DNA of 64,000 nucleotides from UBA12018 sp051656605 (GCA_051656605.1 JBOGCF010000044.1:1-64000), one strand, 5' to 3'. Positions 31,705-41,300 are shown, counted from the stretch's first letter. Numbers and translations are program-made. The notes: a model not told the origin generated them from the letters alone.

Positions 31705-33840
31705 ATGATCAAACTTCGCTGCGTAGTAGAGCACATCACGTATCAGAATTCCGAAAACGGATATTCGATCATGAAGGTCAACGTGAAAGGACACAAACAT
31801 CCGGTCACCATCGTTGGCAGTCTGCTCGAAGTACCCGTAGGAAGTAGCTTGCTCTGCGACGGCGACTGGAAGGTAGACAAAAAATACGGCTCTCAGTTTG
31901 TCGTAGAATCGTGGCAGGAAGAGATGCCGGCTACCATCCTAGGAATCGAAAAATACCTGGGTAGCGGACTGGTCAAAGGCATTGGCCCCACGTTTGCCAA
32001 GCAGATTGTACGCCAGTTTGGACTCGAAACCATCGATGTGATCGAAGGCGACATCCAACGCCTGCACGAGGTGCCGGGGATCGGCGAAAAGCGGATCGAG
32101 CAAATTCGCGTAAGCTGGGAAAAGCAAAAGGATATCAAGAACGTGATGCTTTTTTTGCAAGGACACGGGGTGAGTACGGCCTATGCGGCCAAAATCTACC
32201 GTCAGTATGGCAAGGATAGCATCGAAAAGGTAAAGGGCAATCCGTATGTACTGGCCGATGATATTTGGGGGATCGGTTTTAAAACGGCCGACGGGATCGC
32301 GACCAAACTGGGGTATGAGAAGAATGACTTGCGCCGTTGTCGCAGTGGTATTCTGTACACGCTGAATCAATTGGCCAACGACGGACATGTGTATGCCGTG
32401 GAGGAGCAGTTGATCAAGTCGGCTTGCGAACTGCTCGAGGCGGACCAAGAGGCGATTGCCGCGGCTTTGGCTCAGATGATTGCCGACGAGGATCTAATGT
32501 GTGAAAACGAGGCTATTTACTTGCCTCCGTTCTACCATTCGGAGTGTGGCACGGCAAAGCGCCTACAGGCTCTTTTTACAGCTCCGGGCAACGACAAGAA
32601 ACAGCCGAGTTTCAATCTCGAAGCAATTACCAAAGAGACGGGGATCGAGTACGATGATGTACAGATTGCGGCCATCAAGCAGGCAGTAGAGTCGAAAGTG
32701 ATGGTGCTGACCGGTGGCCCGGGTACGGGTAAAACGACCACTACGCAGGGTATTATCGCGGCACTGAAAACGGCCGGACTGGATATCCGACTGGCGGCAC
32801 CTACGGGTAGAGCTGCCAAGCGCATGAGCGAGGCTACGGGTATGGAGGCAAAAACCATTCACCGTTTGCTGGAGTTCAGCCCCATGGATGGCTACAAACG
32901 CAACGACGACAATCCGCTCGAGGGCGACGCGCTAATCGTGGATGAGTGTTCGATGATCGACATCATTTTGATGAACAGCTTGATGAAGGCGATTCCGCTG
33001 GGGATGCGCTTGATTCTAGTGGGCGACATCGACCAGTTGCCTAGCGTGGGCGCGGGCAATGTGCTGCGTGATATCATCGACTCGGAAAGGATTCCGGTGA
33101 TTCGCCTGATTCGTATTTTCCGTCAGGCGCAATCGAGCCGTATTGTAATGAGCGCGCATGCAATCAATCAGGGTAAACTGCCCGACTTGAGTAATGGCAA
33201 AGACACGGACTTCTTCTTTATCAAAGCCGAAGATGCGACTGAGGTGGCGAATAAGATTGTGGAGTTGGTGAAAGACCGACTGCCCAAGGCGTATAACATG
33301 CCGACAAGCAAGATCCAGGTACTTACGCCGATGCAACGGGGCGTGGTGGGTGCGGCAAACTTGAACGTGATGTTGCAGGGGGCTATCAACCCCACCAAAG
33401 AGGGACTCAACCGCGGAGGCTATGCGTTTTGCAAGGGCGACCGTGTGATGCAGGTGCGCAACAACTACGACAAGAATGTCTTCAACGGCGACTTGGGGTA
33501 TATCGTGGAGGTGGATATGGAGGAGCGTACGCTTACGGCCAACTTTGACGACAACCTCGTGGAGTATGAGGTGCAGGAGCTCGACGAACTCTCGCTGGCT
33601 TATGCCACCACCATTCACAAATCGCAGGGATCGGAATATCCCATCGTGGTGATGCCGGTATTGATGAATCACTATGTGATGCTGCAACGCAACCTCATCT
33701 ACACCGGTATTACGCGTGCCAAAAAAATCTGCGTATTGATAGGTACGGCAAAAGCCCTCGCCTATGCCATCCGCAACATGGCAGTGCTCAAGCGCAACAC
33801 CAAACTAAAACAACGACTCAATCCGGCCCTGGCCGATTAA
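31705..33840 (+). CDS. recD2: ATP-dependent RecD2-type DNA helicase
   Basis: 711 residues from the ATG at 31705 (a TTG three codons earlier is less likely). The N-terminal OB-like and helix-hairpin-helix region is present (LVKGIGPTFAKQIVRQFG, VPGIGEKRIEQIR). Helicase motifs: Walker A LTGGPGTGKTTTTQGI; motif Ia RLAAPTGRAAKRM; Walker B LIVDECSMID; motif III LILVGDIDQLPSVGAGNVL; motif V YATTIHKSQGSEYPIVVMPV; motif VI YTGITRAKKICVLIG. RecD2 is a 5'-3' SF1B helicase acting in repair or replication without RecBC. Length matches the family (700-740). Confidence 0.95.
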   Translation: MIKLRCVVEHITYQNSENGYSIMKVNVKGHKHPVTIVGSLLEVPVGSSLLCDGDWKVDKKYGSQFVVESWQEEMPATILGIEKYLGSGLVKGIGPTFAKQIVRQFGLETIDVIEGDIQRLHEVPGIGEKRIEQIRVSWEKQKDIKNVMLFLQGHGVSTAYAAKIYRQYGKDSIEKVKGNPYVLADDIWGIGFKTADGIATKLGYEKNDLRRCRSGILYTLNQLANDGHVYAVEEQLIKSACELLEADQEAIAAALAQMIADEDLMCENEAIYLPPFYHSECGTAKRLQALFTAPGNDKKQPSFNLEAITKETGIEYDDVQIAAIKQAVESKVMVLTGGPGTGKTTTTQGIIAALKTAGLDIRLAAPTGRAAKRMSEATGMEAKTIHRLLEFSPMDGYKRNDDNPLEGDALIVDECSMIDIILMNSLMKAIPLGMRLILVGDIDQLPSVGAGNVLRDIIDSERIPVIRLIRIFRQAQSSRIVMSAHAINQGKLPDLSNGKDTDFFFIKAEDATEVANKIVELVKDRLPKAYNMPTSKIQVLTPMQRGVVGAANLNVMLQGAINPTKEGLNRGGYAFCKGDRVMQVRNNYDKNVFNGDLGYIVEVDMEERTLTANFDDNLVEYEVQELDELSLAYATTIHKSQGSEYPIVVMPVLMNHYVMLQRNLIYTGITRAKKICVLIGTAKALAYAIRNMAVLKRNTKLKQRLNPALAD

Positions 33841-33898
33841 GATATAAAACATGCACTTTTTTGGTAGCATGTTTTCCATGGTAAAAATGAATTAGTTC

Positions 33899-33936
33899 AA
33901 CCTCTGCACGTCGTGAGACGCGCAGAGGTTATTTTT
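33899..33936 (+). terminator. Terminator of recD2
   Basis: AACCTCTGC/GCAGAGGTT with an inner CGTC/GACG stem, followed by ATTTTT on the plus strand, 59 bp after the stop. A second, weaker hairpin (AACATGC/GCATGTT) lies at 33848-33872. Confidence 0.8.
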
Positions 33937-34031
33937 ATGCTTGATACTATTGGCAGACTAAGAATGCAACAACCAAAATCTGCTGCTAAAATAAAAAAGG
34001 ATGTGCCCAATATAAAGACACATCCTCATTC

Positions 34032-34397
34032 TTAATATTTAAATAACAATGGAGTTTCCATCGGAGCTAACCAAACTTTAGTTCCACATTCTAAGAAACC
34101 GTCCGGCACTTGCACAGTGCTATCTTTCTTATAAACAAACCCATTGCTAGTTCTTTGGGGTTCCTCATTGGATAGATACACTGCTCTATTTTTGTTAACA
34201 GATAACCAGAAACGTTTCTTTAGTCGTTTCTCAGATCCTATATACATGATAGCATCTATTTCCTCTGCGTCCTCAAAATGGATGTTTACTTTGGTTAACA
34301 ACTCATAGGGGATTTCAAAGAATCTTTCATCACCTCTATCTATTCTCACCTCTACAATAGGAGTCTCGGAAGAGTCCTGTTTTAATTTTAAATTCAT
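34032..34397 (-). CDS. Hypothetical protein
   Basis: 121 residues, minus strand, between recD2 and the HU-like gene. No signal peptide or membrane helix. It looks all-beta with charged loops (VEVRIDRGDERFFEIPYELL, IDAIMYIGSEKRLKKRFWLS, GFLECGTKVWLAPMETPLLF). No family recognised. Codon use and composition look like neighbouring chromosomal genes. Its opposite orientation inside the plus-strand cluster suggests a later insertion or an independent transcript. Confidence 0.7.
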   Translation of the reverse strand: MNLKLKQDSSETPIVEVRIDRGDERFFEIPYELLTKVNIHFEDAEEIDAIMYIGSEKRLKKRFWLSVNKNRAVYLSNEEPQRTSNGFVYKKDSTVQVPDGFLECGTKVWLAPMETPLLFKY

Positions 34398-34625
34398 ATT
34401 ACATGGTATTAGGTGCTAATCGAAAATGAATAGCACAGTTTAAAGTTTTACTAATTATCTCAATACGACAAATATATGTATATAATTTTAAATATATCAT
34501 TTCACGATCATTTATTCGCGATTACGGAAGTTGACGCACGTTGACGGATTTGCCATATTGCTCCTAACCTATCTTCGAACTGTAATCAAATAACAACATG
34601 TTCAACAACTAAAAACGTAAAAATT

Positions 34626-35060
34626 ATGGCATTGAAGTACAAAACCGTATTGCGTAAAAACATGCACAAAGACGCTCCGGCAGACTCTAAATTGGTATAT
34701 GGTGCGACCAAGTCGGCCGGTAAATATTCGCTCGACCAACTAAGTGCTGATATCAGCGAAGTGAGTACGGCTAGTGAGGGAGATATCCGACTGGTAATTT
34801 GCGGAATGGTGCAGATGGTGAAAAAGGCTTTGCTACGTGGCGAAACGGTGGTGATCGACGGATTTGGCAACTTCCAACTCAAAGCGGGAAGTACTGGTGT
34901 GGCCACTGAAGAGGAGTTTAAGGTACATTTGATGAAACGCCCAAACCTGGTATTTCGCCCATCGCAATCGATGCAGGTGGTTCGCGACCAAGCAAAGTTT
35001 GAATTGATCGAAACCGTAGCAAAATCGGCAGAATGTGACAAACCCCACTCGTTGGATTAA
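34626..35060 (+). CDS. HU family (DNABII) DNA-binding protein, Bacteroidales long form
   Basis: 144 residues. The HU core is recognisable in LVICGMVQMVKKALLRGETV, VIDGFGNFQLKAG and the beta-arm region that follows (VHLMKRPNLVFRPSQSMQVV). N- and C-terminal extensions make it longer than classic HU (90 residues), as usual for the HU-like proteins next to peptidoglycan hydrolase genes in Bacteroidales. It should bend and coat DNA. It lies 33 bp upstream of the glucosaminidase gene, likely one transcript. Confidence 0.9.
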   Translation: MALKYKTVLRKNMHKDAPADSKLVYGATKSAGKYSLDQLSADISEVSTASEGDIRLVICGMVQMVKKALLRGETVVIDGFGNFQLKAGSTGVATEEEFKVHLMKRPNLVFRPSQSMQVVRDQAKFELIETVAKSAECDKPHSLD

Positions 35061-35093
35061 CGCATTGGATTAATCGTATAAACCAGTAGACTT

Positions 35094-35633
35094 ATGAAAA
35101 AGAATCCGTTTATCTCGAAAAAGACCAAATTTGTGAAGCAGCTGTTTGAGGCTGCTTCCGAAGCGGCAAAGGCGTTCGACCTAAATCCGTCGATCATGCT
35201 GGCACAAGCTGCCATCGAATCGGCTTGGGGTGAAAGTGGCATGGCTACAACTTGCAACAACTACTTCGGCATCATTGCCTGCGGAAAGCCCAATAACTAT
35301 TGGCACGGCGGAAAAAGTAAAACCACCAGCCGAGGACTCTGCTTTCGCCGATATGCATCTGCGCAAGATAGCTTCATGGATTACGGTCGCTTGCTTCGCG
35401 TACAATATCCGCGAGTGGCAGAACTGTCTTTCTTTCCCGAAAGTTTTGCGCAAGCCATTTCCTACAGTGCCTACATCAGCGAAACCAATGGTGACGACCG
35501 ACCACGCTACCGCAAAATGCTCGTGAGCATTGAACGTGACATCAGCGAAATCATCAAAACCGAAGGTCTCTTGATCATCGACAGCCGCAAGCAACCCGAC
35601 GCAACTTGCTGCTCCGACTACGAAGCTGCATAA
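35094..35633 (+). CDS. Glucosaminidase (GH73-like) peptidoglycan hydrolase
   Basis: 179 residues. The glucosaminidase core runs through NPSIMLAQAAIESAWGESG (catalytic Glu in AIESAWG), then NNYFGIIACGKPNNYW, then FRRYASAQDSFMDYGRLLRV, ending in a tyrosine/arginine segment. No Sec signal is visible, so export would need lysis, a holin-like partner or another route. In comparable Bacteroidales clusters the hydrolase at this place is usually an N-acetylmuramoyl-L-alanine amidase; a glucosaminidase is a variant. The tiny hydrophobic ORF directly downstream may help it. Confidence 0.9.
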   Translation: MKKNPFISKKTKFVKQLFEAASEAAKAFDLNPSIMLAQAAIESAWGESGMATTCNNYFGIIACGKPNNYWHGGKSKTTSRGLCFRRYASAQDSFMDYGRLLRVQYPRVAELSFFPESFAQAISYSAYISETNGDDRPRYRKMLVSIERDISEIIKTEGLLIIDSRKQPDATCCSDYEAA

Positions 35634-35659
35634 TTAATCCACCATTAAAACTACATGGT

Positions 35660-35764
35660 ATGAAAAAACTAAAATCCATTCTCGAACTCATCTGGGCCCT
35701 ACTCGGCCTCTTCCTCGGACGCTGCCCCAAATCCCGTCCTCCCGACAAATGCCCGATGACCTGA
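35660..35764 (+). CDS. Tiny hydrophobic peptide (smalltalk-like)
   Basis: 34 residues, MKKLKSILELIWALLGLFLG followed by a Cys/Pro/Lys tail. It starts 26 bp after the glucosaminidase stop. A basic N-terminus and a single membrane segment fit the tiny 'smalltalk' proteins found beside HU-like/hydrolase genes in Bacteroidales. The role is unknown; a membrane or holin-like helper is a guess. Confidence 0.6.
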   Translation: MKKLKSILELIWALLGLFLGRCPKSRPPDKCPMT

Positions 35765-35815
35765 AATGACCCGTCATAAATTTTATTAATGGGTAAAGGC
35801 CCAATTTAAACATCG

Positions 35816-35869
35816 AAATCCCGATTTTATTCAAATAGCACCATGCTATAGTGAATAGGGTCGGGATTT
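35816..35869 (+). terminator. Terminator-like long hairpin after the HU-glucosaminidase cluster
   Basis: AAATCCCGA/TCGGGATTT outer stem with an inner TTATTCA..TAGCA / TGCTA..TGAATA stem. It lies 50 bp after the tiny ORF; a mixed T-rich stretch follows. Confidence 0.7.
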
Positions 35870-35962
35870 ATCTTTATGTTCTCTGTACTAATTTAGCAAC
35901 CGTATAGCATTCTATATAAAAAGCATATATTTACACTTCTAAATATTTAAAACAAGTAGACC

Positions 35963-37059
35963 ATGGAGAAACCTATAATATCTGATATTATGAATATCAC
36001 TTTGAATAAAGTGATCATTACATCCCTGTTTTCATTAATACCTCTTGCATTTCACAGCTGCTCTAATCAGAATGAAACCAATGAATTATTTACGAAAACA
36101 TATGATGCCATATCTGAAATTTATATACCGGCAGAAAAGACTCTTGACCCGAAAAATATTGCCATCTTAGACAATTTAATTGTATTAGCGAACAGCAAAG
36201 CAGCGCCTTTGATCGAAATCTATGATATCAATTCGCGCGAAAAAATCTCGGAGTTTCTAAATACTGGAAATGCTCCGAATGAAGTGCTGATGGTTGGTAA
36301 TATTCAGCCGATTGAATCAGAAAGAACACTCTTGATTGCCGATTTATTTAAGGGAAAATTACTTAAGTATGACATAAGGATATCATGCACAACAATAATC
36401 CTAAACCGAGTACTTTGTACAAATTGGAAGAAAACTCAGCTTTGATGTTTGACAAACTATTTCGAGGAGCAAACAACCTTGTTGCTGAAAGCCGTGATCC
36501 ACGAGGTCGAATCTTATTATTGGACCAAAATGGAAAGGAAAAAGGATATTATCTCGCATATCCTGATAAAGAGCTGATTGATGAAAACTTGACCGATCAT
36601 AATAATGCTCGACTATATGGCGGTGATATTACGATTAGCCCATCATTAGACAAAATAGCAATGTCTACTAACAATGCCGGTATGATTGATGTCTGCAAAC
36701 TTGAAAAAGATCGTATTGTGCAAATCTGGAGCTATTTTGAGTTTTATCCTCAAGGTATAGAACTCATTCCAATGGGGGAAACTTCTGCGGCTGCTTTAAC
36801 GAAAAGATCGAGAAGCGGTTTTCTAGGCATAAGCTCTTCAGACAAATACATATATACATTGTTTTCAGGAAAGCTTATCGAAGACCCAACATATCCGTAT
36901 GGTGAAGTGGTATATGTAGCAAGTTGGGATGGGAAAGAAACATACAAAATCAATCTCGACAGATCAATAAGCCGCTTAGCTGTAAATGCACAAGATGAGT
37001 TTCTCTATGGGATAACTCCGGAAATGGACATTGTCAGAATACCAATTCCCAAACAATAA
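35963..37059 (+). pseudogene. BF3164-like (TolB-like beta-propeller) lipoprotein gene with a frameshift
   Basis: Two frames make one protein. The first (35963 or, better, ATG 35990) has a lipoprotein signal ending LAFHSCSN and a propeller start (PKNIAILDNLIVLANSKA, GNAPNEVLMVGNIQP) up to LLKYDI near 36376. The second continues from there, MHNNNPKPSTLYKLEE to the end IVRIPIPKQ. The frames overlap at 36361-36445 and differ by one base. Restoring one A in ATAAGG at about 36376 joins them as KYDIKDIMHNNNP. The intact product would be about 355 residues, normal for 6-bladed BF3164-type lipoproteins of unknown function. It may be a recent pseudogene or a sequencing error. Confidence 0.8.
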
Positions 37060-37290
37060 ATAAGAATAAATAAATGTGCATCAAACGTCTCTATCGGATA
37101 AAAACCGAGCATCAAACCCCAAAGCCGCATGTAATATATTTTGGCGTTAAATACAGTATTTCTAGTGCAAAAAAGGCAAATTTATTGGGTTTTTAAAGGG
37201 GTACACTGTTAAAACCGCGAACTTTTGGGTGGGGCATTGGTTTGGATGTAAACGTACAAAACACCATTCTAGACAAACCTAAAATAGAGA

Positions 37291-39717
37291 ATGTATATGA
37301 TGCAAAAAAACATCTTGGTCGTCAGTTTACTACTGACGTCTCTCTTGGCGTGCAATGATATAACGGATAGTAATACGCTAGACAACAACGCCATACAATA
37401 CACAGTATCGGTAGATACGTCGCTCCCCCCGGATCTTACGAAGGGAACTCCTATCAATTCGGTTACAGATGTAACGTTCAAAAACATCGGAGTATTGGGA
37501 TACCATACATCCAATGAGTTTGCTTCCACAACAGCTCCAACTTCTGATTTCTTGGCAAATGTTGCGTTGAATAAAACAGGAACTAATCAGTGGAGTTTTA
37601 ACAAGACGTATCTGTGGCCGCAAACGGGTAAAATTTCTTTTTTTGCCTATGCACCTTATGCATCGAAAGATAATGGAATTTCCGTCTCCTCCGTACAAGG
37701 AGCTACGCCTTCTCTCTCCTACACGCTTCCTGCAAGTGTTACCAATCAGCCCGATCTGATGATTGCCGCTCCGCAAATGGATTTATTTAAAACGGTGGTT
37801 CCTTTGCAATTTTCTCACGCACTAGCTTGTGTTGGTTTCGATGTAAGTGGAGAAAATGCTCCTATCGAATATATCGGAATAAAGGATGTGTATACTTCGG
37901 GCCAATTGCTGCTAAATATGGCCAACAAGTCTCCCCAATGGCAAGATTTAGGTGGAGTTTCTGACAATATTTATGAGATTGGTCTGATTCCGAATGCCGA
38001 AGCTACCAATCCGTCAACTCCGGTAATGGCTACCAATGGTTACTTGATGATGATTCCGCAAAACTTATCTGACAATGCTGCTATTGTTGTAAAGTTTAAA
38101 GGTATTGACCCGAAAGTGATTCCGCTAAAAAAAGCAGGAACTGCTAGTTGGGTGGCCGGACAGAAATACATCTACACACTCAAAGAAGGTGTTTATACAC
38201 TGGATGTCGATGTAAAAGGAAACAATTGTCAGTACACCGGTGGTAATGTTTCTCTGAATATTAAAAGCATCTATACTTCTCAAGCGGGTTTAACTCAAAA
38301 TTTAGGCTGGAAGGCTGAAATCATTTCCTCTTCTTCTTCGAGTCCCTACTGGACTTCTTCCTTTAATCTTGACTCCTTGAACAATCAAAATCCGAACAAG
38401 AATTTTAATATAAATATAGCTCCTTATACAACTACCTCGACCATCGATAATAATCTGAAAAAGACCGACTCGGTTTTATACCAAAACATGAAGGATCTTT
38501 CGTTTGTGAATGGTGCTTATACAACGGCCAACTGCTATGTTGTGAATGCGCCCGGATGGTATAAGTTTCCTTGTTGGGTTATGGGTAATGCTATAAGCAA
38601 TGGTGCGAATACGTCAGCAATCAACAACCGGAATTGTATTGCAACCACGACTCCTTATTTTCAAAATTACGCAGGAACCGACATTACCTCATCCAATCAA
38701 TTGTCTATTGACACTAATGGAGCCAATGCACAACTGATCTGGAGTGATGCTCCGGGCTTGGTATCGAATACTAGGATGTCGAGTGATGAGAAGTACATCG
38801 AGTTTTATGTTTCACCCGAAACCATTCGTCAAGGAAATGCGATTGTTGCTATTCAAAAGAACGGAAAAGTAATGTGGAGTTGGCATGTTTGGGTTACCGA
38901 TTGGGTACTCAACACAAAGACTCAGGTGCTCGGGTCGGATAATCAAAACATCATGCCATTTGGTATAGGTAGGTGTTCGGCTGCTACGTACAACTATGAT
39001 CAGCGATCGATAACCGTTCGTTTTACTCAAAATACGACTAATCTAACCAAAGACGTTACAATTGTGCAACAGGCCAACACGAGTGCTTATGGTGAAAATG
39101 TGTGCTTCTATCAGTGGGGACGAAAAGATCCGATGATCGGTTCCGATGGTTTTGGTGCACAATCGAAGGCTTGCTTTGGTCCTACTCCGTTTGCCGTATC
39201 AACTAGTACAACTCCGGTAAGTTTGAGTTCCAGCATCTTGAATCCGCAAATGTTTTATTGCTCTTTCGCATTTCCGAGCAATTGGGAAACTCCAATTTCG
39301 TTCGCATTGTGGGGTAGCAACATTATTACGGATGGTAGCATCAAAACCATTTACGATCCATCGCCAGCCGGATATATCGTTCCGAATATCTATACAATTT
39401 ATGCCTTCTCAAAAATGGGTTATAAATTCACGGAAGCACCGATCAACGGGTGCGAGTTTAGTCCGGACAAAAACGGTGTATACTCTATTTTTCTTCCGGT
39501 AACCGGTGGACGTGGTCCGCATAATGCCGCTATTATGGGAAATACACCCGGCCTCGAAGTGGGATATTATTGGAGTAATTATAACTATACTACAACAGAT
39601 CCCGCTGCTAAAAACACCTACCTCAATCTTTTGTTTTCAGCTAATAAAAAACGCAATGTAGATACTCAAGTAAACCCCAGTGCTAGCGCATTGCCTGTGT
39701 GTGCTGCTGTGGAATAA
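37291..39717 (+). CDS. Large fimbrillin-family lipoprotein, likely fimbrial tip/adhesin
   Basis: 808 residues (ATGs at 37291, 37297 or 37300 are all possible). Lipoprotein signal VVSLLLTSLLACNDI. Residues about 30-330 follow the Mfa/FimA fimbrillin pattern (ITDSNTLDNN, KISFFAYAPYASKDNG, VPLQFSHALACVGFDVSG, LMMIPQNLSDNAAIVVKFKG). The large C-terminal part (about 340-808) has VSPETIRQGNAIVAIQKNGK, YQWGRKDPMIGS and GCEFSPDKNGVYSIFLPVTG, similar to the long C-terminal modules of minor or tip fimbrial proteins. It is the first gene of a four-gene type V pilus operon. Maturation would need lipid attachment and strand exchange. Confidence 0.85.
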   Translation: MYMMQKNILVVSLLLTSLLACNDITDSNTLDNNAIQYTVSVDTSLPPDLTKGTPINSVTDVTFKNIGVLGYHTSNEFASTTAPTSDFLANVALNKTGTNQWSFNKTYLWPQTGKISFFAYAPYASKDNGISVSSVQGATPSLSYTLPASVTNQPDLMIAAPQMDLFKTVVPLQFSHALACVGFDVSGENAPIEYIGIKDVYTSGQLLLNMANKSPQWQDLGGVSDNIYEIGLIPNAEATNPSTPVMATNGYLMMIPQNLSDNAAIVVKFKGIDPKVIPLKKAGTASWVAGQKYIYTLKEGVYTLDVDVKGNNCQYTGGNVSLNIKSIYTSQAGLTQNLGWKAEIISSSSSSPYWTSSFNLDSLNNQNPNKNFNINIAPYTTTSTIDNNLKKTDSVLYQNMKDLSFVNGAYTTANCYVVNAPGWYKFPCWVMGNAISNGANTSAINNRNCIATTTPYFQNYAGTDITSSNQLSIDTNGANAQLIWSDAPGLVSNTRMSSDEKYIEFYVSPETIRQGNAIVAIQKNGKVMWSWHVWVTDWVLNTKTQVLGSDNQNIMPFGIGRCSAATYNYDQRSITVRFTQNTTNLTKDVTIVQQANTSAYGENVCFYQWGRKDPMIGSDGFGAQSKACFGPTPFAVSTSTTPVSLSSSILNPQMFYCSFAFPSNWETPISFALWGSNIITDGSIKTIYDPSPAGYIVPNIYTIYAFSKMGYKFTEAPINGCEFSPDKNGVYSIFLPVTGGRGPHNAAIMGNTPGLEVGYYWSNYNYTTTDPAAKNTYLNLLFSANKKRNVDTQVNPSASALPVCAAVE

Positions 39718-39726
39718 TAATAAAAT

Positions 39727-40383
39727 ATGAAACATAATATTTGTAACTGTGCAAAAGGTTGGATACGATCTTTTACACTGCTTATATGCATCGCATGGAT
39801 GTATCAACCGTTGTGTGCCCAAACGGACAGTGTGCACGGTAAAAAAATAAACGGAATCGCCATTAAAACAAACCTGCTCTACGATGGAGCAATGATTCCG
39901 AATATTGGTGTCGAATTTATTTTTCCGCAACTGTGGTCTCTGAATGCAAGTTGGAATACTGCATGGTGGAGCAATGATGCCAAACACCGATATTGGCGCA
40001 CCTATGGCGGAGAAATTGAAGCGCGAAAATGGTTTGGACGAAAAGCCCACGAAGAGATGATTGGCGGACATCATGCAGGTGCTTTTCTTATGGGTGGTAT
40101 GTATGATTTTGAATGGGGACATACCGGTTATCAATCGAATCTATATTTAGGCATCGGCGGTTCGTATGGCTATGCCGTGAAATTAACAAAGCACCTTTCG
40201 CTGGATTTCGTAATCGGACTTGGGTGTGTGGGAAGTACGTATTATAAGTATAAACCTCAAAACGAAGGTTATTGTGTGCTTGAGAAACACAATGCCTGTT
40301 ATGTAGGTCCTGTCAAAGCTGAAGTGAGTTTTGTATGGGTGATTGGAGACTTCACGAAAAGCAAAAAAGGAGGACAAAGATGA
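39727..40383 (+). CDS. DUF3575 protein (fimbrial operon beta-barrel-like)
   Basis: 218 residues. Signal peptide ends near WMYQPLCAQTDS. The mature part has alternating beta-strands and the DUF3575 signature: IKTNLLYDGAMIPNIGVEF, then LWSLNASWNTAWWS, then YWRTYGGEIEARKWFGRK, and late GYQSNLYLGIGGSYGYAVKL. Such proteins are predicted outer-membrane beta-barrels that usually accompany Mfa-like fimbrillins. The stop overlaps the next gene's ATG by 4 bp (ATGA), showing translational coupling. Confidence 0.9.
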   Translation: MKHNICNCAKGWIRSFTLLICIAWMYQPLCAQTDSVHGKKINGIAIKTNLLYDGAMIPNIGVEFIFPQLWSLNASWNTAWWSNDAKHRYWRTYGGEIEARKWFGRKAHEEMIGGHHAGAFLMGGMYDFEWGHTGYQSNLYLGIGGSYGYAVKLTKHLSLDFVIGLGCVGSTYYKYKPQNEGYCVLEKHNACYVGPVKAEVSFVWVIGDFTKSKKGGQR

Positions 40384-41300
40384 AACGATTTAATTCTATT
40401 GCCGGTTTTACCCTACTCTTATTTCTATTATTTACCGGATGCAAAAACAAGGAATTGTGTCCGCAGTGTGAACAAGAAGCCGATGTGGTAATTAAGTTTG
40501 ACTGGAGTGATATCAAGACAAAACCTGAAGGGATGACTGTATTATTTTACAGCATGGAAAACGAATTGATGTACACTTTAAACAATGTACCCTCCTCTGG
40601 TGAAACAATTCATATCAATGCCGGCACGTATCGTGTTGCGTGCTATAATAACGATACAGAATATGATCAATGGCATGATGTATCTAATATGGATAGCTTA
40701 TTTGTAGCAACAAGGATATCGGACGAACTAAAGGTTTCGGATAAGCTTCCGCAAGAAGAATTGGCTGAATGTCCTGACTTTCTATGCGGTGCTATTTTAC
40801 CGAAAAAAGAGCTTTTTGCATATTCGAACGAAACGCAAATTGTGCTTTTAAAGCCACAACCGTTACTCTCTCACTATACATATAGTATCAGCAATATTGA
40901 GAATGGAGAGTACATCGAAAAGACTTCGGCCACACTGAGCGGTCTTTCTCAACGCTATTATTTGTCGCATCCCGAACACCAAGTTGGGACAACAACGATG
41001 CCTTTTGAAGATAATTTAATTATTGACGGACAACATACAGGTGTAGGTAGCATGCTTAATTTCGGGGAGCTAAACTTGCGTAACAACCACAATTATTTGA
41101 CGCTTTATATATGGTGCAAAGGCGGAAACTTTAGAGCGATATTTGATGTAACCGATCAGGTAATGAATGCTCCGGATCCTAAGAATGTGCACATTGTTAT
41201 TGACACGAAATTGGTAGTGCCTCCCCCAATTGGCGGAGGTGATGGTCTTGCTCCAACTGTGGATGAATGGAAAGATGTCTATTATGATATAGTACTATAG
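40380..41300 (+). CDS. DUF5119/Mfa2-FimB-like fimbrial anchor lipoprotein
   Basis: 306 residues. The ATG at 40380 is supported by a good ribosome-binding site, AGGAGG, 6 bp upstream, unusual among genes here. Lipobox LLLFLLFTGCKN. DUF5119 features include VVIKFDWSDIKTKPEGMTVL, ETIHINAGTYRVACYNNDT and YEW-type C-terminal TVDEWKDVYYDIVL. Mfa2/FimB-like proteins anchor the fimbria to the outer membrane and limit its length. It overlaps the DUF3575 gene and is 45 bp before the fimbrillin gene. Confidence 0.88.
   Translation: MKRFNSIAGFTLLLFLLFTGCKNKELCPQCEQEADVVIKFDWSDIKTKPEGMTVLFYSMENELMYTLNNVPSSGETIHINAGTYRVACYNNDTEYDQWHDVSNMDSLFVATRISDELKVSDKLPQEELAECPDFLCGAILPKKELFAYSNETQIVLLKPQPLLSHYTYSISNIENGEYIEKTSATLSGLSQRYYLSHPEHQVGTTTMPFEDNLIIDGQHTGVGSMLNFGELNLRNNHNYLTLYIWCKGGNFRAIFDVTDQVMNAPDPKNVHIVIDTKLVVPPPIGGGDGLAPTVDEWKDVYYDIVL

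Noticed and set aside
33016..33687. Long minus-strand open frame opposite recD2
   Set aside because: It lies wholly within the conserved helicase motifs of recD2 and has a His-rich, non-protein-like composition.
27733..35764. Intact prophage or integrative element
   Set aside because: No integrase, portal, capsid, terminase, relaxase or conjugation gene was found, and no flanking attachment repeats were seen.
37060..37290. Invertible promoter before the fimbrial operon
   Set aside because: I looked for flanking inverted repeats and found none convincing, and no recombinase gene is nearby.
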